The notes below the pieces were generated by a model. That model saw nothing but the letters and a program-made list of their open reading frames with translations. It was not told the DNA's origin and ran no database searches. From contig NZ_KB893311.1 of the NCBI RefSeq assembly GCF_000374065.1, positions 62,001-126,000 on the forward strand: a stretch of DNA of 64,000 nucleotides, written 5' to 3'. The DNA comes from Spirosoma luteum DSM 19990 (GTDB taxonomy: Bacteria; Bacteroidota; Bacteroidia; Cytophagales; Spirosomataceae). Positions 1 to 9,203 of the stretch are shown piece by piece; position 1 is the stretch's first letter; each line of letters begins with the position of its first letter. The position numbers were made by a program, and so were the translations under genes.

Positions 1-1037
1 GGTGTCATATCGGCAACGACGGCAACGGCGGGCAGCAACTCAATCACATCGGTATTTCGCTGACTCATTACACTGACGTTTCCATGCCAGTGTGCGGTAT
101 GCACGCCCTGCACATCCCCCAGACCCAGCAAATACCACCGCACATGCTCCCCTTTGTTCATCGTCAGTCCGGGCAGGTTACCCATTATATACCCGTTGAT
201 GCTGTGCATTTTATTGCTCATCATAAAATCGGCGGGATTGGGATTGGTAAAACCGGGCAGATAAGTGGCAATGTTCTTCTTTAGGTAAGGACTTTCGTTT
301 TCGTCGAAGATATTGTAAAGTGTTACCAGTTCCCGGTCCACATCCTTGGGCCTGGCGTCGGCAGTAGCCATGTCCCGTTTCGTTACGACGATGGCCCCAA
401 CCAGGCCCGCGTACATGTCCGTTTGCGTAAAGTTGACTCCGGAATGGTACACCCATACCACCGAACTACCCTGATTAGGCCCTGGTCCCGATTCATTCCG
501 GGCAAAAAACTGGTAGGTATGCGTTCCGTTTGGAGCCACTAAGCTGGCGGGGTCGCCGGAGGAATTACCGGACCCCTCCGAACTTTTGGGGTAGAGCAGG
601 CCGTGCACGTGGATACTGGTGGTAATTGAGGTCTTGTTTTTGAAGACAACCTTCACCGAATCCCCTACCACCGCCCGAATGACGGGCCCCAGTATGCCTA
701 AGTGGGTCCACTCCGGGGTTGTTGGTTTAGGCGTGGTAAAGGAGGCATCGGTGTACTCCACGTAGCGGGCTTTCAGGTAGCTACTGCCAATGCGGGGGTG
801 GGGACCCGATGGGCTGCGAACGGCAAATACCGAATCCATCTTGGTGAATGGCTCTCCCGAAAACACGTTTCGGCCTTCCGGTACGTAATTCCAGACAACT
901 TCTTCGGCAGCAATGTAGTACATCCGCGTCTGCACCGCAGGAGTACCAGAAGGGGGAATATGGTCCTGTATACTACAACCGGCCAGCGTCAACAGGGAAG
1001 CGGCCAATAAAAGGGATTTACGTACGTCTTTTTTCAT
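1..1037 (-). CDS. Multicopper oxidase, ceruloplasmin/hephaestin-like (3' end outside window)
   Basis: Lipoprotein-type secreted copper oxidase. Translation from the ATG at 1037 gives a signal peptide with a lipobox-like LAGC ending at Cys21, then cupredoxin sequence with the copper-ligand motifs HVHG (about residues 143-146), VYHSG (about 196-200) and AHWHG (about 324-328). The spacing and the long first-domain insert resemble the ceruloplasmin/factor V type rather than CopA. The frame stays open to the window edge, so the C-terminal cupredoxin domain is not visible. Such enzymes oxidise Cu(I) or Fe(II) in the periplasm or on the cell surface; the substrate here is inferred only from the copper-rich context. 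Confidence 0.8.
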   Translation of the reverse strand, partial: MKKDVRKSLLLAASLLTLAGCSIQDHIPPSGTPAVQTRMYYIAAEEVVWNYVPEGRNVFSGEPFTKMDSVFAVRSPSGPHPRIGSSYLKARYVEYTDASFTTPKPTTPEWTHLGILGPVIRAVVGDSVKVVFKNKTSITTSIHVHGLLYPKSSEGSGNSSGDPASLVAPNGTHTYQFFARNESGPGPNQGSSVVWVYHSGVNFTQTDMYAGLVGAIVVTKRDMATADARPKDVDRELVTLYNIFDENESPYLKKNIATYLPGFTNPNPADFMMSNKMHSINGYIMGNLPGLTMNKGEHVRWYLLGLGDVQGVHTAHWHGNVSVMSQRNTDVIELLPAVAVVADMT

Positions 1038-1529
1038 TGTGCATAACGTGTTAAAATGTTTGGTATAATGTTTGGTACAGCGGGTAAAAACTTAGTTTGC
1101 CCGGCTCAGTAATCTTTTAGGAAACGGGCTGGCCTTTGTTTTGTTGACTCGCTTTCGAGTCATGGTTAGCCCTATACTTACCATAGCAGTAAACACTTTT
1201 ATACCTGTAGGGCCTCCTCCCTGGATGGATGTTTGCTACAGTATTTAGGCCAAATCAGACTTCCAGGGCAGTTTGGTACGCCTGTTGGTGGTAAAACTGG
1301 CATGAATGCCCATGCGTTTTCAACCCTACTTTGGAGTGTAAATAAACCGCAATAACGAGTTGGGATTCACGCTACGCCCAAATATTCTACAAGCCGACTG
1401 AGTAATCTTACAAAAACCCTATCCGATACAGGGAGTTTTTTAGACAGTGTCAGGCCGTTCGTTGACTCAACCTGGCGTTATTTCATAAGCGAGTCGCTGT
1501 CTGTTCAATAACCTCAACTAACACTGATT
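1038..1529. other. Intergenic region between divergent genes
   Basis: About 490 bases separate the leftward oxidase from the rightward lipoprotein gene, so both promoters must lie here. Apart from the direct repeat at 1055-1078 I see no coding sequence and no clear Bacteroidota -33/-7 promoter. Confidence 0.5.
1055..1078. promoter_or_regulatory. Direct repeat upstream of the multicopper oxidase
   Basis: Two copies of aatgtttggta start at 1055 and 1068 (period 13), 18 to 41 bases before the oxidase start codon. Position suggests a regulator or promoter element, but no known operator was recognised. Confidence 0.3.
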
Positions 1530-3197
1530 ATGCGCATCAGTAGAATTACCAAACTAACTCAAGAACCCTGGTTGCTTGTCGGAAATCGTTACCCGGTGTT
1601 CGCTGTCCTACTAATTGTTAGCCTTCTACTGTTGCTCCCGGGTTGCGCTACGAAAGATAAAGCAGGGGGTGAAAAAAAGGGGGCTGAGTCAGAAGTTCAA
1701 TCCGCAGGTCAGCGCAAGGTAAATACGGACGACGTTGTTGTTCCAGCAGGTTTGCAGATTGAAGCCGTCGCCACCGGTTTAAGTTACCCCGTAGATGTTA
1801 CGTTCGATGAGCAGGGAAATACCTACGTTGCCGAAGCGGGCGGTCATACCTACGGAACGATGCCCGAACGCGCTCCCCAAGCCCGCATCCTGCAATTGAT
1901 GCCCGACGGTACCACGAAGGTGCTCTACGACAAGGTGGTACCCATGGATGTCATTAAAGGAAAAGCGTCATCGAACGATATAGAAGAGGGGCTGATTCCG
2001 CCCCTCACCGGCGTTACCTACCACGACGGTAAGCTGTTTATTGCCCATCGGTCGCGCTACTCCACCTACGACTTAGCCTCCGGAGAGTTTAAAACCATCA
2101 TCAACGGACTGCCTTCCTGGGGGGAGTTCCTGAACGCCAAGCCCATCTTTAAGGATGGCAAGATGTACTTTTTTCTGTCAACACAAGGCAATTCGGGGGT
2201 TATCGAAGAACACTGGGTCAAGGTAGTCGACGAATTTAACAAGCCAAACGCCCACGAAGTACCCGGCGAGGACGTAGCCCTGACCGGAAAGAACTTCTGG
2301 GTGCCGACCGACAAGATGAAATCTGTTGATGCCGACTCGGTAGAGACCGGCGCCTTTGTGGCCTTGGGCGAGAAAACGAAGCCGGGACAGGTCGTTAAGG
2401 GCGAAAAAATCTGCAACGGTGCATTCTTCAGCTGTAATCCCGATGGCAGCAATATCCAGCGCATTGCCTGGGGCCTGCGTTCCAGCTTTGGCTACCGGTT
2501 CTCGCCCGATGGCAGGCTCATCACGACCATGAACAGCGCGAACCCGATGGCCCCGCGCGGCCTTTATTTTGATTACGAACCTGTGTATGAGGTGGTGCAG
2601 GACGAGTGGTACGGTTGGCCCGATTATTACAGCGGCATACCCATTACTGACGAGCGGTTCGGGGTGAAGAAGGAAGACCGGGCGTTTGTTTTGACCGACG
2701 CTACCCACCGGAAACTGCTCCGGGGTAAAGACAAGCCCCGGCAGCCGATTGCCCGCCTGCCCGTTCACAGCGCAGCCGAAGGCATGGTGTTCGGCAACCG
2801 CACTCTGGGCGTACCGGAACAGGATATTCTGGTGGCTGAGTTTGGCGTAATCATTCCTTTCTTTAAGGGGCCAGCATACCACCCGAAACTACCTGCGGGT
2901 GTACCGACAGCGCAAAATGCACCGCCGGGCGTCAAATACGATTGGCCCGGATTCAAGGTACAGCAGGTAAACCTTTCGACCGGCAATGCCACCGATTTCA
3001 TTCACAACAAAAATAACCTGCCTGCTTCGGCCAAAGGCACCGGGGGGCTGGAACGCCCAATTCAGATGGAGTGGAGCAAAGAAGGCAGTCTCTACATCGT
3101 AGATTTTGGCGTGGTCGAATTCGATGATTCGGGGATGAAGGCTCATCCGAACACCGGCGTAGTTTGGAAAGTCAGCAAATCACAACCGGCCAACTGA
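1530..3197 (+). CDS. Secreted beta-propeller protein, sugar/sorbosone dehydrogenase-like lipoprotein
   Basis: A 555-residue protein with an N-terminal hydrophobic segment ending in a lipobox (LLPGC, Cys about 39), so probably anchored in the outer or cytoplasmic membrane facing the periplasm. The mature part starts with propeller-blade sequence (GLSYPVDVTFDEQGNTYVAE) and has further NHL/PQQ-dehydrogenase-like blades (GLRSSFGYRFSPDGRL; VVEFDDSG near the end). It lacks CxxCH haem motifs. The fold assignment is fairly secure; the substrate is unknown. It precedes the copper oxidase at 3502, but a link to copper is only contextual. Confidence 0.65.
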   Translation: MRISRITKLTQEPWLLVGNRYPVFAVLLIVSLLLLLPGCATKDKAGGEKKGAESEVQSAGQRKVNTDDVVVPAGLQIEAVATGLSYPVDVTFDEQGNTYVAEAGGHTYGTMPERAPQARILQLMPDGTTKVLYDKVVPMDVIKGKASSNDIEEGLIPPLTGVTYHDGKLFIAHRSRYSTYDLASGEFKTIINGLPSWGEFLNAKPIFKDGKMYFFLSTQGNSGVIEEHWVKVVDEFNKPNAHEVPGEDVALTGKNFWVPTDKMKSVDADSVETGAFVALGEKTKPGQVVKGEKICNGAFFSCNPDGSNIQRIAWGLRSSFGYRFSPDGRLITTMNSANPMAPRGLYFDYEPVYEVVQDEWYGWPDYYSGIPITDERFGVKKEDRAFVLTDATHRKLLRGKDKPRQPIARLPVHSAAEGMVFGNRTLGVPEQDILVAEFGVIIPFFKGPAYHPKLPAGVPTAQNAPPGVKYDWPGFKVQQVNLSTGNATDFIHNKNNLPASAKGTGGLERPIQMEWSKEGSLYIVDFGVVEFDDSGMKAHPNTGVVWKVSKSQPAN

Positions 3198-3505
3198 TAG
3201 GGCTGTCACTGTTGGCAATCGTATTTTTTTGTATCCACGTTGCTGCTGGTTCATCTGTTGCCGGGCCTGATGAAATAGCCGTATCCGATCCTGTCATTTT
3301 TCGTGGCGTGATGGTTATTTATGCTGCGTACCAATCCGTCATTGGTTACGACCCTTCGTTTCTGACCGTAGCTGTACCCATACATTTTACATTGCTTCTG
3401 CCGGTGTACCTTATAGAATTAGATAGATCCTTTGTAGAATTTATGGACACTGTGCTTATCTCCCCTACAGCGTGTTATAACTATATAACTCAACATTCAA
3501 TATGA
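3164..3505 (+). CDS. Possible small membrane protein, 113 residues
   Basis: This frame opens at a TTG inside the end of the preceding gene and overlaps the start of the next by four bases. It has a hydrophobic helix (LIGLSLLAIVFFCIHVAAG) and a second near residues 66-82. No family was recognised. It fills the otherwise empty gap between two genes, which is the main reason to list it; it could equally be a remnant or chance open frame. Confidence 0.25.
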   Translation: MESQQITTGQLIGLSLLAIVFFCIHVAAGSSVAGPDEIAVSDPVIFRGVMVIYAAYQSVIGYDPSFLTVAVPIHFTLLLPVYLIELDRSFVEFMDTVLISPTACYNYITQHSI

Positions 3506-6051
3506 CAAAAAATAAGATTTTTCTGTTAACCAGACAGCAGCGAACCAAAATCGAAACGAGTAGTAACCTTTGGCTTCACTTAATCCTGATTTGTTTCATC
3601 AACGGATCCGCTTTTGCCCAGAATACCGACAACCGGCCCGTACATGAGTACACCCTAACCATCCGAAAGGAAATGGTCAACAAAACCGGCAAATCAGTGC
3701 CGGGTATTACTGTCAACGGCACCTCGCCGGGGCCAACCATCCAATTTACCGAAGGTGAATACGCCGTTATTCACGTAAAGAACGAAATGGATGTGGAAAC
3801 GTCGGTCCACTGGCACGGGCTGCTGGTTCCCAACTTTTACGATGGCGTACCGTATTTGAATATCCCGCCTATTGAACCGGGAAAAACCCAGAAATACGAA
3901 TTTCCCCTCAATCAATCAGGCACGTACTGGTACCACGCCCATACGATGTTGCAGGAGCAAAGCGGCCTGTTCGGGTCTATTGTAATCGAGCCAAAAGAAA
4001 AAACGCTCACTTACGACAAAGAACAGGTACTGATCTTTTCGGACTGGACCGACCAGAAACCGGAAAATGTGATGCGTAACCTCAAGCGGGGCAACGAGTG
4101 GTACAACATTCGCAAAGGCACCTCCACGCCCCTGAACCGGGTTATTCGCCGGGGGGCGTTTGGGGCGCAGTTGAATTTTTGGAAACAGCGCATGGAAAGT
4201 GCGGGCATTGCCGACGTGTATTATTCGGCCTTCATTGTCAACGGTCAGAAAACGCAGGACTACCCGGACTACAAACCGGGCGAACGGGTGCGGCTGCGCA
4301 TCATCAACGGCTCAGCCTCGTCGCAGTTCTGGCTCACCTTCGGAGGTGAAGACCCGCTGCTGGTCGCGGCCGACGGGTTGAATGTGGTACCGGTGGTCCA
4401 CAACAAAACCTTCATCGCCATTGCCGAAACGTATGACTTTATCGTGACTGTTCCCAAAAGCGGCAAGCTCGAAGTACGGGCATCGGTGCAGGACGGTTCG
4501 GGTACAACTTCGGCCTATCTTGGGCAGGGTGCCATTGTGGCCGCGCCTATCGTACCCCGGCCCGACAAGATTGCCATGATGCAGCAGATGGCAAAGATGA
4601 ACATGCGCATGGGTGCCCCGGCCATCAAGTTTAATCTCCACGAAGTAAGTCCGCAGCAGATGATGAACAACTGGGGAATGCAGATGGGCAAAATGAAGGG
4701 CATGGAAATGTCTGATAAGTCAATGGATAGTATGGATATGTCGGATAACTCCATGCCGGACAAGACTAAGAAGCAGGGCAACAAGTCGATGAACGGGATG
4801 ACGATGTCTGATGACTCGACGGGGAAGCCCCCGATGGATCACTCAAAAATGGACCACGCCAAAAATGGTTCTATGGCGAATATGGACATGAGCAAACCGG
4901 CTGACAAGCCGATGGGTGGCATGGATATGTCGAATGGTAAGCGGGATAAGGGTATGAGTGGAATGGCGATGAAAGGCGATGCGTCGGGAAAGGATATGAG
5001 CAAATCCATGCCGGGCATGAAGATGTACGCCGATTACAATTACGACTACCTCAAATCGCCGGAGAAGACGACCCTTGACCCCAACCGGCCCGTGCGGAAT
5101 ATCCTGCTCAACCTGACGGGCAATATGCGCCGGTACATCTGGAGCATGAATGGTGTGCCGCTCGCCGAAGCCGATAATATCGAAATCAAAAAAGGGGAAA
5201 CCGTCCGGCTGACGCTCAACAACCTCACCATGATGCACCACCCCATGCACCTGCACGGGCACTTTTTCCGGGTCATCAATAAATACGGGGACTACTCGCC
5301 CCTGAAGAACGTGGCCAACGTGCCGCCGATGCAGAAGATAACCATCGAGTTTGCAGCCAATGAGTATGGCAGCTGGTTTTTTCACTGCCACGTACTATAT
5401 CACTTAGTTGGGGGCATGGGCCGGGTATTCAGCTACGACACGGCGGCCCGCGACGACCGGCTGAAAGGATATCCTCTGAAAAAACTCACCCGCGAGGGCA
5501 ATGGGTTTTACAACTGGGGCGTGGCCGACGTAGCTTCGCACCTGGCCCAGCTCAATCTGGTATCGTCCAACTACCGCAACCAGTTTAACGTGATGGGCGT
5601 GCGGGGCTGGAACAAACGCTTCGAGGCTGAGGTATCGTACGGACGATACCTGTATGATTACTTACAGGTGTTTGTGGGCGTCAACGCCGAAAATGAACGG
5701 CAGAGTATGCCCAATGACGTAGTGACGACGGCTATTGCCGGTGTTCGGTACCTGACGCCCTACCTGTTTGCTCTGGACGTGCGCATCGACAGCCGCCTGC
5801 GCCCCCAGATCAGTTTGAGCCGGTCGATTATGATCTTCCCGCGTACGATGCTCTTCGGTGAATACGAATATCAGGCCGATTTTGGCTGGACCAAACGACC
5901 CCTACGAGAAGGCGTACCCGAGGTCAGTCCCTACATGCGATCAGTAACCTGGTCGGCGGGGGTCGAGTACTTCTTGTCCCGGAATGTATCCATTATGGGT
6001 AGCTACGCCAACCGTTTTGGAGCGGGGGGTGGGATGTCTCTGCGCTTCTAA
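3502..6051 (+). CDS. Multicopper oxidase CopA-type fused to CopB-like outer-membrane barrel
   Basis: An 849-residue periplasmic copper oxidase. A signal peptide ends at FAQ (about residue 40). Cupredoxin copper sites are visible: HWHG (103-106), YWYHAHT (142-148), HHPMHLHGHFF (about 577-587) and FFHCHVLYH (about 626-634). Between them lies a Met/Asp/His-rich insert (about residues 385-510) with repeated MDMS and MDHSKMDH motifs, typical of CopA-type Cu(I) binding. After the last copper site about 180 residues of alternating aromatic strands (AIAGVRYLTPYLFALDVRID and later strands, ending in LRF) match the pattern of CopB, normally a separate outer-membrane protein. It probably oxidises and binds Cu(I). 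A DUF2231 gene follows. Confidence 0.85.
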   Translation: MTKNKIFLLTRQQRTKIETSSNLWLHLILICFINGSAFAQNTDNRPVHEYTLTIRKEMVNKTGKSVPGITVNGTSPGPTIQFTEGEYAVIHVKNEMDVETSVHWHGLLVPNFYDGVPYLNIPPIEPGKTQKYEFPLNQSGTYWYHAHTMLQEQSGLFGSIVIEPKEKTLTYDKEQVLIFSDWTDQKPENVMRNLKRGNEWYNIRKGTSTPLNRVIRRGAFGAQLNFWKQRMESAGIADVYYSAFIVNGQKTQDYPDYKPGERVRLRIINGSASSQFWLTFGGEDPLLVAADGLNVVPVVHNKTFIAIAETYDFIVTVPKSGKLEVRASVQDGSGTTSAYLGQGAIVAAPIVPRPDKIAMMQQMAKMNMRMGAPAIKFNLHEVSPQQMMNNWGMQMGKMKGMEMSDKSMDSMDMSDNSMPDKTKKQGNKSMNGMTMSDDSTGKPPMDHSKMDHAKNGSMANMDMSKPADKPMGGMDMSNGKRDKGMSGMAMKGDASGKDMSKSMPGMKMYADYNYDYLKSPEKTTLDPNRPVRNILLNLTGNMRRYIWSMNGVPLAEADNIEIKKGETVRLTLNNLTMMHHPMHLHGHFFRVINKYGDYSPLKNVANVPPMQKITIEFAANEYGSWFFHCHVLYHLVGGMGRVFSYDTAARDDRLKGYPLKKLTREGNGFYNWGVADVASHLAQLNLVSSNYRNQFNVMGVRGWNKRFEAEVSYGRYLYDYLQVFVGVNAENERQSMPNDVVTTAIAGVRYLTPYLFALDVRIDSRLRPQISLSRSIMIFPRTMLFGEYEYQADFGWTKRPLREGVPEVSPYMRSVTWSAGVEYFLSRNVSIMGSYANRFGAGGGMSLRF

Positions 6052-6092
6052 AATTTCGGCTCATACTTTGCTAATGACGCAATTCAGATCCA

Positions 6093-6749
6093 ATGAAAAA
6101 CGCGATCAAAAATCTCAATAAGGGTATTCTGTTGCTGGCAATGCTTTTCGTGGCGGTGGCGGCACTGGCTCACGGCGGTGACGACGAAGACACGATCCGG
6201 CAATCAGCAGCCACTCAGGTTGCTTCGGCACCAAACGTTTCTTCGGCTGTTTCTGCTGACCATGACCTGAAGCTTACCGCCGATCTGGACGATTTCCCCA
6301 ACCTGCATCCGTTGGTCGTTCATTTCGCCATCGTACTGCTTTTAGTGGGCGCGTCGTTGCAGACGGCTAACGTTTACTTCATGCGCCCGGCAATTGCCTG
6401 GATTGCTTTCTGTATTGCAGCTGCTGGTGCACTGGCGGCTTATTTAGCGGGTGGTCCATACCACGCCCACACGCATGGCCTGCCTGAACAAGCCAAATTG
6501 GTCTTGGCGCAGCATGACTCCTGGGCCGACTGGACGCTCTATTTGGGCGGGGCCGGGGTGGTGTTGCAGGGTCTCAATTTAGTTTGCCTGACCAACAAAC
6601 GATGGGCTGTAGCGGGCGTTGCAGCCGTACTGCTGGGGTCGGGATTTTCGGTAGCGAAGGCTGGTCACTACGGTTCGCAACTGGTGTATATTGAAGGTGT
6701 TGGCCCACAGGGCAGGTACGTCGAGTCCGAATCGACCCACGCGCACTGA
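6093..6749 (+). CDS. DUF2231-type membrane protein
   Basis: A 218-residue protein with a signal-like N-terminal helix followed by a His/Asp-rich stretch, then the DUF2231 signature NLHPLVVHFAIVLLLVG (about residues 69-85) and three more membrane helices. Conserved histidines (HPLVVHF, HAHTHG, the QHDSW stretch) are typical of the family, whose function is unknown but which often sits beside cytochromes and copper genes. It lies 41 bases behind the MCO gene and before a DUF3347 lipoprotein, suggesting one transcript. Confidence 0.75.
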   Translation: MKNAIKNLNKGILLLAMLFVAVAALAHGGDDEDTIRQSAATQVASAPNVSSAVSADHDLKLTADLDDFPNLHPLVVHFAIVLLLVGASLQTANVYFMRPAIAWIAFCIAAAGALAAYLAGGPYHAHTHGLPEQAKLVLAQHDSWADWTLYLGGAGVVLQGLNLVCLTNKRWAVAGVAAVLLGSGFSVAKAGHYGSQLVYIEGVGPQGRYVESESTHAH

Positions 6750-6836
6750 GGGCAGGTTAATCACCGACATGATCCGCGCTAAATCATAACTGCATTTACT
6801 TGTTTATTTATTTTCACCCGTTAACCGTTAAGTCCA

Positions 6837-7481
6837 ATGAAAAGAATCCTTTTAACCCTGGCCGTTGCAGGCGTACTCTCCTCCTGCGGCAACAACGACA
6901 CATCGAAACAGGCTGCCGATCAGACCGAAACGGCGCATAATGCTACTGAACATGAGGAGCATGGTGACCATGATGGGCATGGTGACCATGTCGCTTCTTC
7001 AGTCTCAGGTAATACTTCAGTGAATGGCCCGGTCAGAAAGTCAGACCAGGCTTCGGCTATTCTTGATGGCTACCTGGCCATGAAAGACGCATTGGCATCT
7101 GACAACAGCGCAAAAGCGGCCGCTTCCGGCGAAATGATGGTGAAGGCTTTCGCAAGTTTCGACAGAGCCTCTCTGGACCCGAAGCAACAGGCCTCCTACG
7201 ATGATACTGTGGACGATGCCCGCGAGCATGCTGAACACATTGGCACGAACAGCGGTAAAATTGATCATCAGCGGGAACATTTCGATGTCTTGAGCAAAGA
7301 CATGACCGACCTGATCGCCGTCGTCGGATCAGATCGCACGCTCTATCAGGACTATTGTCCGATGTACAACAATAAAAAGGGGGCAAATTGGTTGAGCACA
7401 TCCAAGGAGATCAAGAATCCATACATGGGTAGCAAAATGTCGACCTGCGGAAGCATGAAAACTGAAATAGTACCCCAATGA
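6837..7481 (+). CDS. DUF3347 lipoprotein with His-rich N-terminus
   Basis: A 214-residue lipoprotein (lipobox LSSC, Cys19). Residues 36-51 are His/Asp/Glu-rich (HNATEHEEHGDHDGHGDH), a likely metal-binding tail. The C-terminal domain has the DUF3347 features: YLAMKDALASDNSAKA at its start and YCPMYNNKKGANWLS near the end. DUF3347 domains are often attached to, or encoded beside, CusB-type copper efflux adaptors, so a periplasmic copper-handling role is likely. Its stop overlaps the start of the next gene (ATGA). A second, IS-interrupted copy of this family starts at 22438. Confidence 0.8.
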   Translation: MKRILLTLAVAGVLSSCGNNDTSKQAADQTETAHNATEHEEHGDHDGHGDHVASSVSGNTSVNGPVRKSDQASAILDGYLAMKDALASDNSAKAAASGEMMVKAFASFDRASLDPKQQASYDDTVDDAREHAEHIGTNSGKIDHQREHFDVLSKDMTDLIAVVGSDRTLYQDYCPMYNNKKGANWLSTSKEIKNPYMGSKMSTCGSMKTEIVPQ

Positions 7482-7924
7482 GGTGGTTGAAAATAGCCGC
7501 CGTGGCTACGGTAGTTGTTTTGGTGGGTATCCAGTGGATACCCACTCCGCTTAACCGGGGTGACACCCGTGCGGATAAAGATTTCATCGCTCTTTACGCG
7601 CCCCCGGCCCGCACTGGCACACTGCTTAAAACGGCTTGCTACGATTGCCACAGTAACCATACTGACTACCCCTGGTATAGCAGATTTCAACCCGTGGCCA
7701 TGTTTCTGGGCAATCACATCGAGGAGGGGAAAAAGGATCTGAATCTTAGTGAGTTCGGTGATTACTCACCCCGTCGGCAGCGCAGTAAATTGAAAGCAAT
7801 GAGCAGCCAGATAGAGGATGGTGCGATGCCCTTAACTTCGTACAGGCTGATACATTGGAACGCCAACTTATCAAAGGCGGATGAGAAGGCCGTTCTTGGC
7901 TGGCTTAAATCTGAAATAAAGTAG
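7478..7924 (+). CDS. Haem-binding domain protein (haem_bd)
   Basis: A 148-residue protein with an N-terminal membrane anchor and one c-type haem site CYDCH (residues 54-58) followed by SNHTDYPWYSRFQPVAMFLGNH, the signature of the haem_bd family of small periplasmic cytochrome-like proteins. The C-terminal half (EDGAMPLTSYRLIHW, LSKADEKAVLGWL) is also typical. It is translationally coupled to the DUF3347 gene. It is probably a periplasmic electron carrier; its partner is unknown. Confidence 0.8.
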   Translation: MRWLKIAAVATVVVLVGIQWIPTPLNRGDTRADKDFIALYAPPARTGTLLKTACYDCHSNHTDYPWYSRFQPVAMFLGNHIEEGKKDLNLSEFGDYSPRRQRSKLKAMSSQIEDGAMPLTSYRLIHWNANLSKADEKAVLGWLKSEIK

Positions 7925-8485
7925 TAGCGATCGCTTGGCCTAACTTCTTTGTCCGAAAAGAAAATCAGTACGTATGCGCTACTCAGTCTCACCAGTATAT
8001 GGAGATGCGGGCCTGGGCCGTAAATGCAAAGGATTCTTATGAAAGTCGTTGGTACAACGTGCGAAGATCGCATAAATTGAAAGACGAAGAATTTTCGCTC
8101 ATGGAATTCGTAAAGTTGGCTCACGTTTGGGTAAGGTTAACACTTATTTTTTACCGCCCCGTATTCAACGATCACGAACTTACGGTCTCCTTTATCCAAC
8201 TGCATTGTGCAGAATACTGCCTGGAATGGTTCATTCGATCCGGCAAGGGGTTCATGCAGACCAGTCAGTGTCAGAGACTTTTTTTTTCTGGATGATTCCG
8301 ACGGAAGTTCGCTGAAATTGGCACTAACCTACATTACCAAGAAGCAGCAGGCATTCGGGAAGGTATCCCGCCGTTTCACTGAAAACTCTAACTTCACCTT
8401 CGCAACCCGGACATCTACGAAAACCAGGACCACAAGTAGTTGATCAGGCAGGTTATGGTCCTGTGTCACCCGGATAAGTATCCGG
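7925..8485. other. Gene-poor stretch with a terminator-like hairpin
   Basis: No supported gene in 560 bases; short open frames here have no recognisable domain. At 8470-8485 a perfect 7-base inverted repeat with a 2-base loop (ccggata/tatccgg) lies directly after the stop of the leftward DUF305 remnant and may end its transcript. Confidence 0.4.
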
Positions 8486-8938
8486 CTATTTTTCCATGCG
8501 GGCCAGAATAGCCTTCATCTCGGCAATTTCGCGCTCCTGTGATTCGATGATGCCGCGGGCCAGTTTTTGCACTTCCGGATCTTTTAGATTCGCTTACTGA
8601 CTGAAGAGAATAGCCGAGGTGTGGTGGGGAATCATAGCCCGCATGTACTACTCGTCGCGAATAAAGGTCTGTGTACGCAGCAGCGTCAGCACCCCGAAGA
8701 AAAGGACAATACTGCCCCCGATGATGAGCCCGTTCACGCGCTTGTTCTTGTACATCATGCCCATGAACCCCAGCATAATCAGAGCCATCGGCGCAATCAT
8801 CAGCGCGGTCATGTAAAAGCGGGTCAGACCAAAATAGAGGTGGCTGATCTGGTCGATGTTGAGATACATTACGCTGAACATAACAATGTACGATACGCCC
8901 AGCATGCCCATAAATTTTCGGTAGTCCCCCTGTTCCAT
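8486..8938 (-). pseudogene. DUF305-family membrane protein, two nonsense codons
   Basis: Reading from the ATG at 8938, two membrane helices (FMGMLGVSYIVMFSVMYL; MTALMIAPMALIMLGFMGM) and a third lead into the DUF305 core. The expected DEQYMRAMIPHH is interrupted by TAG at 8648-8650 exactly at the Gln codon. A second stop, TAA at 8594-8596, precedes ANLKDPEVQKLARGII. The frame then stays open to a natural stop at 8486-8488. Length (151 codons) and sequence otherwise match an intact DUF305 protein. Such proteins are common in copper islands; function unknown. Two separate C-to-T changes would explain both stops. Confidence 0.8.
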
Positions 8939-9029
8939 AATAAACTGATTTTCGTGAGTGAAAAATCTGACTACCGGCAAAATAATATCGGTAGTCAGAT
9001 CATAACAAGTTTCAGCCCGCTTTTGATTA

Positions 9030-9203
9030 TCAAAACGCCTGCTGAAAGGTAACGTTAGCCCGAAACGGCGGAGCCTGTTCGCCCAGGCCCGCCGTTCCGC
9101 CCAGCGACATCACCAGCCTGGGGTTTATCTGCCGCCGAAAACCGAGTTCGACCGAGTTCCCCATTTCACCAGCTAACCGAAACTGCTCCCGCACCCAACC
9201 AGG
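9030..9203 (-). pseudogene. C-terminal fragment of an outer-membrane-type protein
   Basis: A leftward open stretch ends with stop at 9030-9032 and reads as amphipathic beta-strands (ELGFRRQINPRLVMSLGG; PPFRANVTFQQAF), with a terminal Phe as in outer-membrane barrels. No start is present; upstream it runs straight into the unrelated rightward frame beginning at 9204. Probably the tail of a barrel protein cut by rearrangement. The family is not certain. Confidence 0.45.

Noticed and set aside
2066-3146. Long open frames on the minus strand under the propeller gene
   Set aside because: They are antisense to a well supported gene, have no starts with context and no recognisable domain; high-GC shadow frames.
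4700-5020. Repetitive stretch that could look like a tandem repeat or CRISPR-like array
   Set aside because: It is the Met/Asp-rich coding insert of the copper oxidase; the units are imperfect, in frame and lack equal spacers. The same holds for 11980-12740.
7999-8443. Open frames on the plus strand between the haem protein and the DUF305 remnant
   Set aside because: Short, overlapping, unlike known proteins and with odd composition; not supported as genes.
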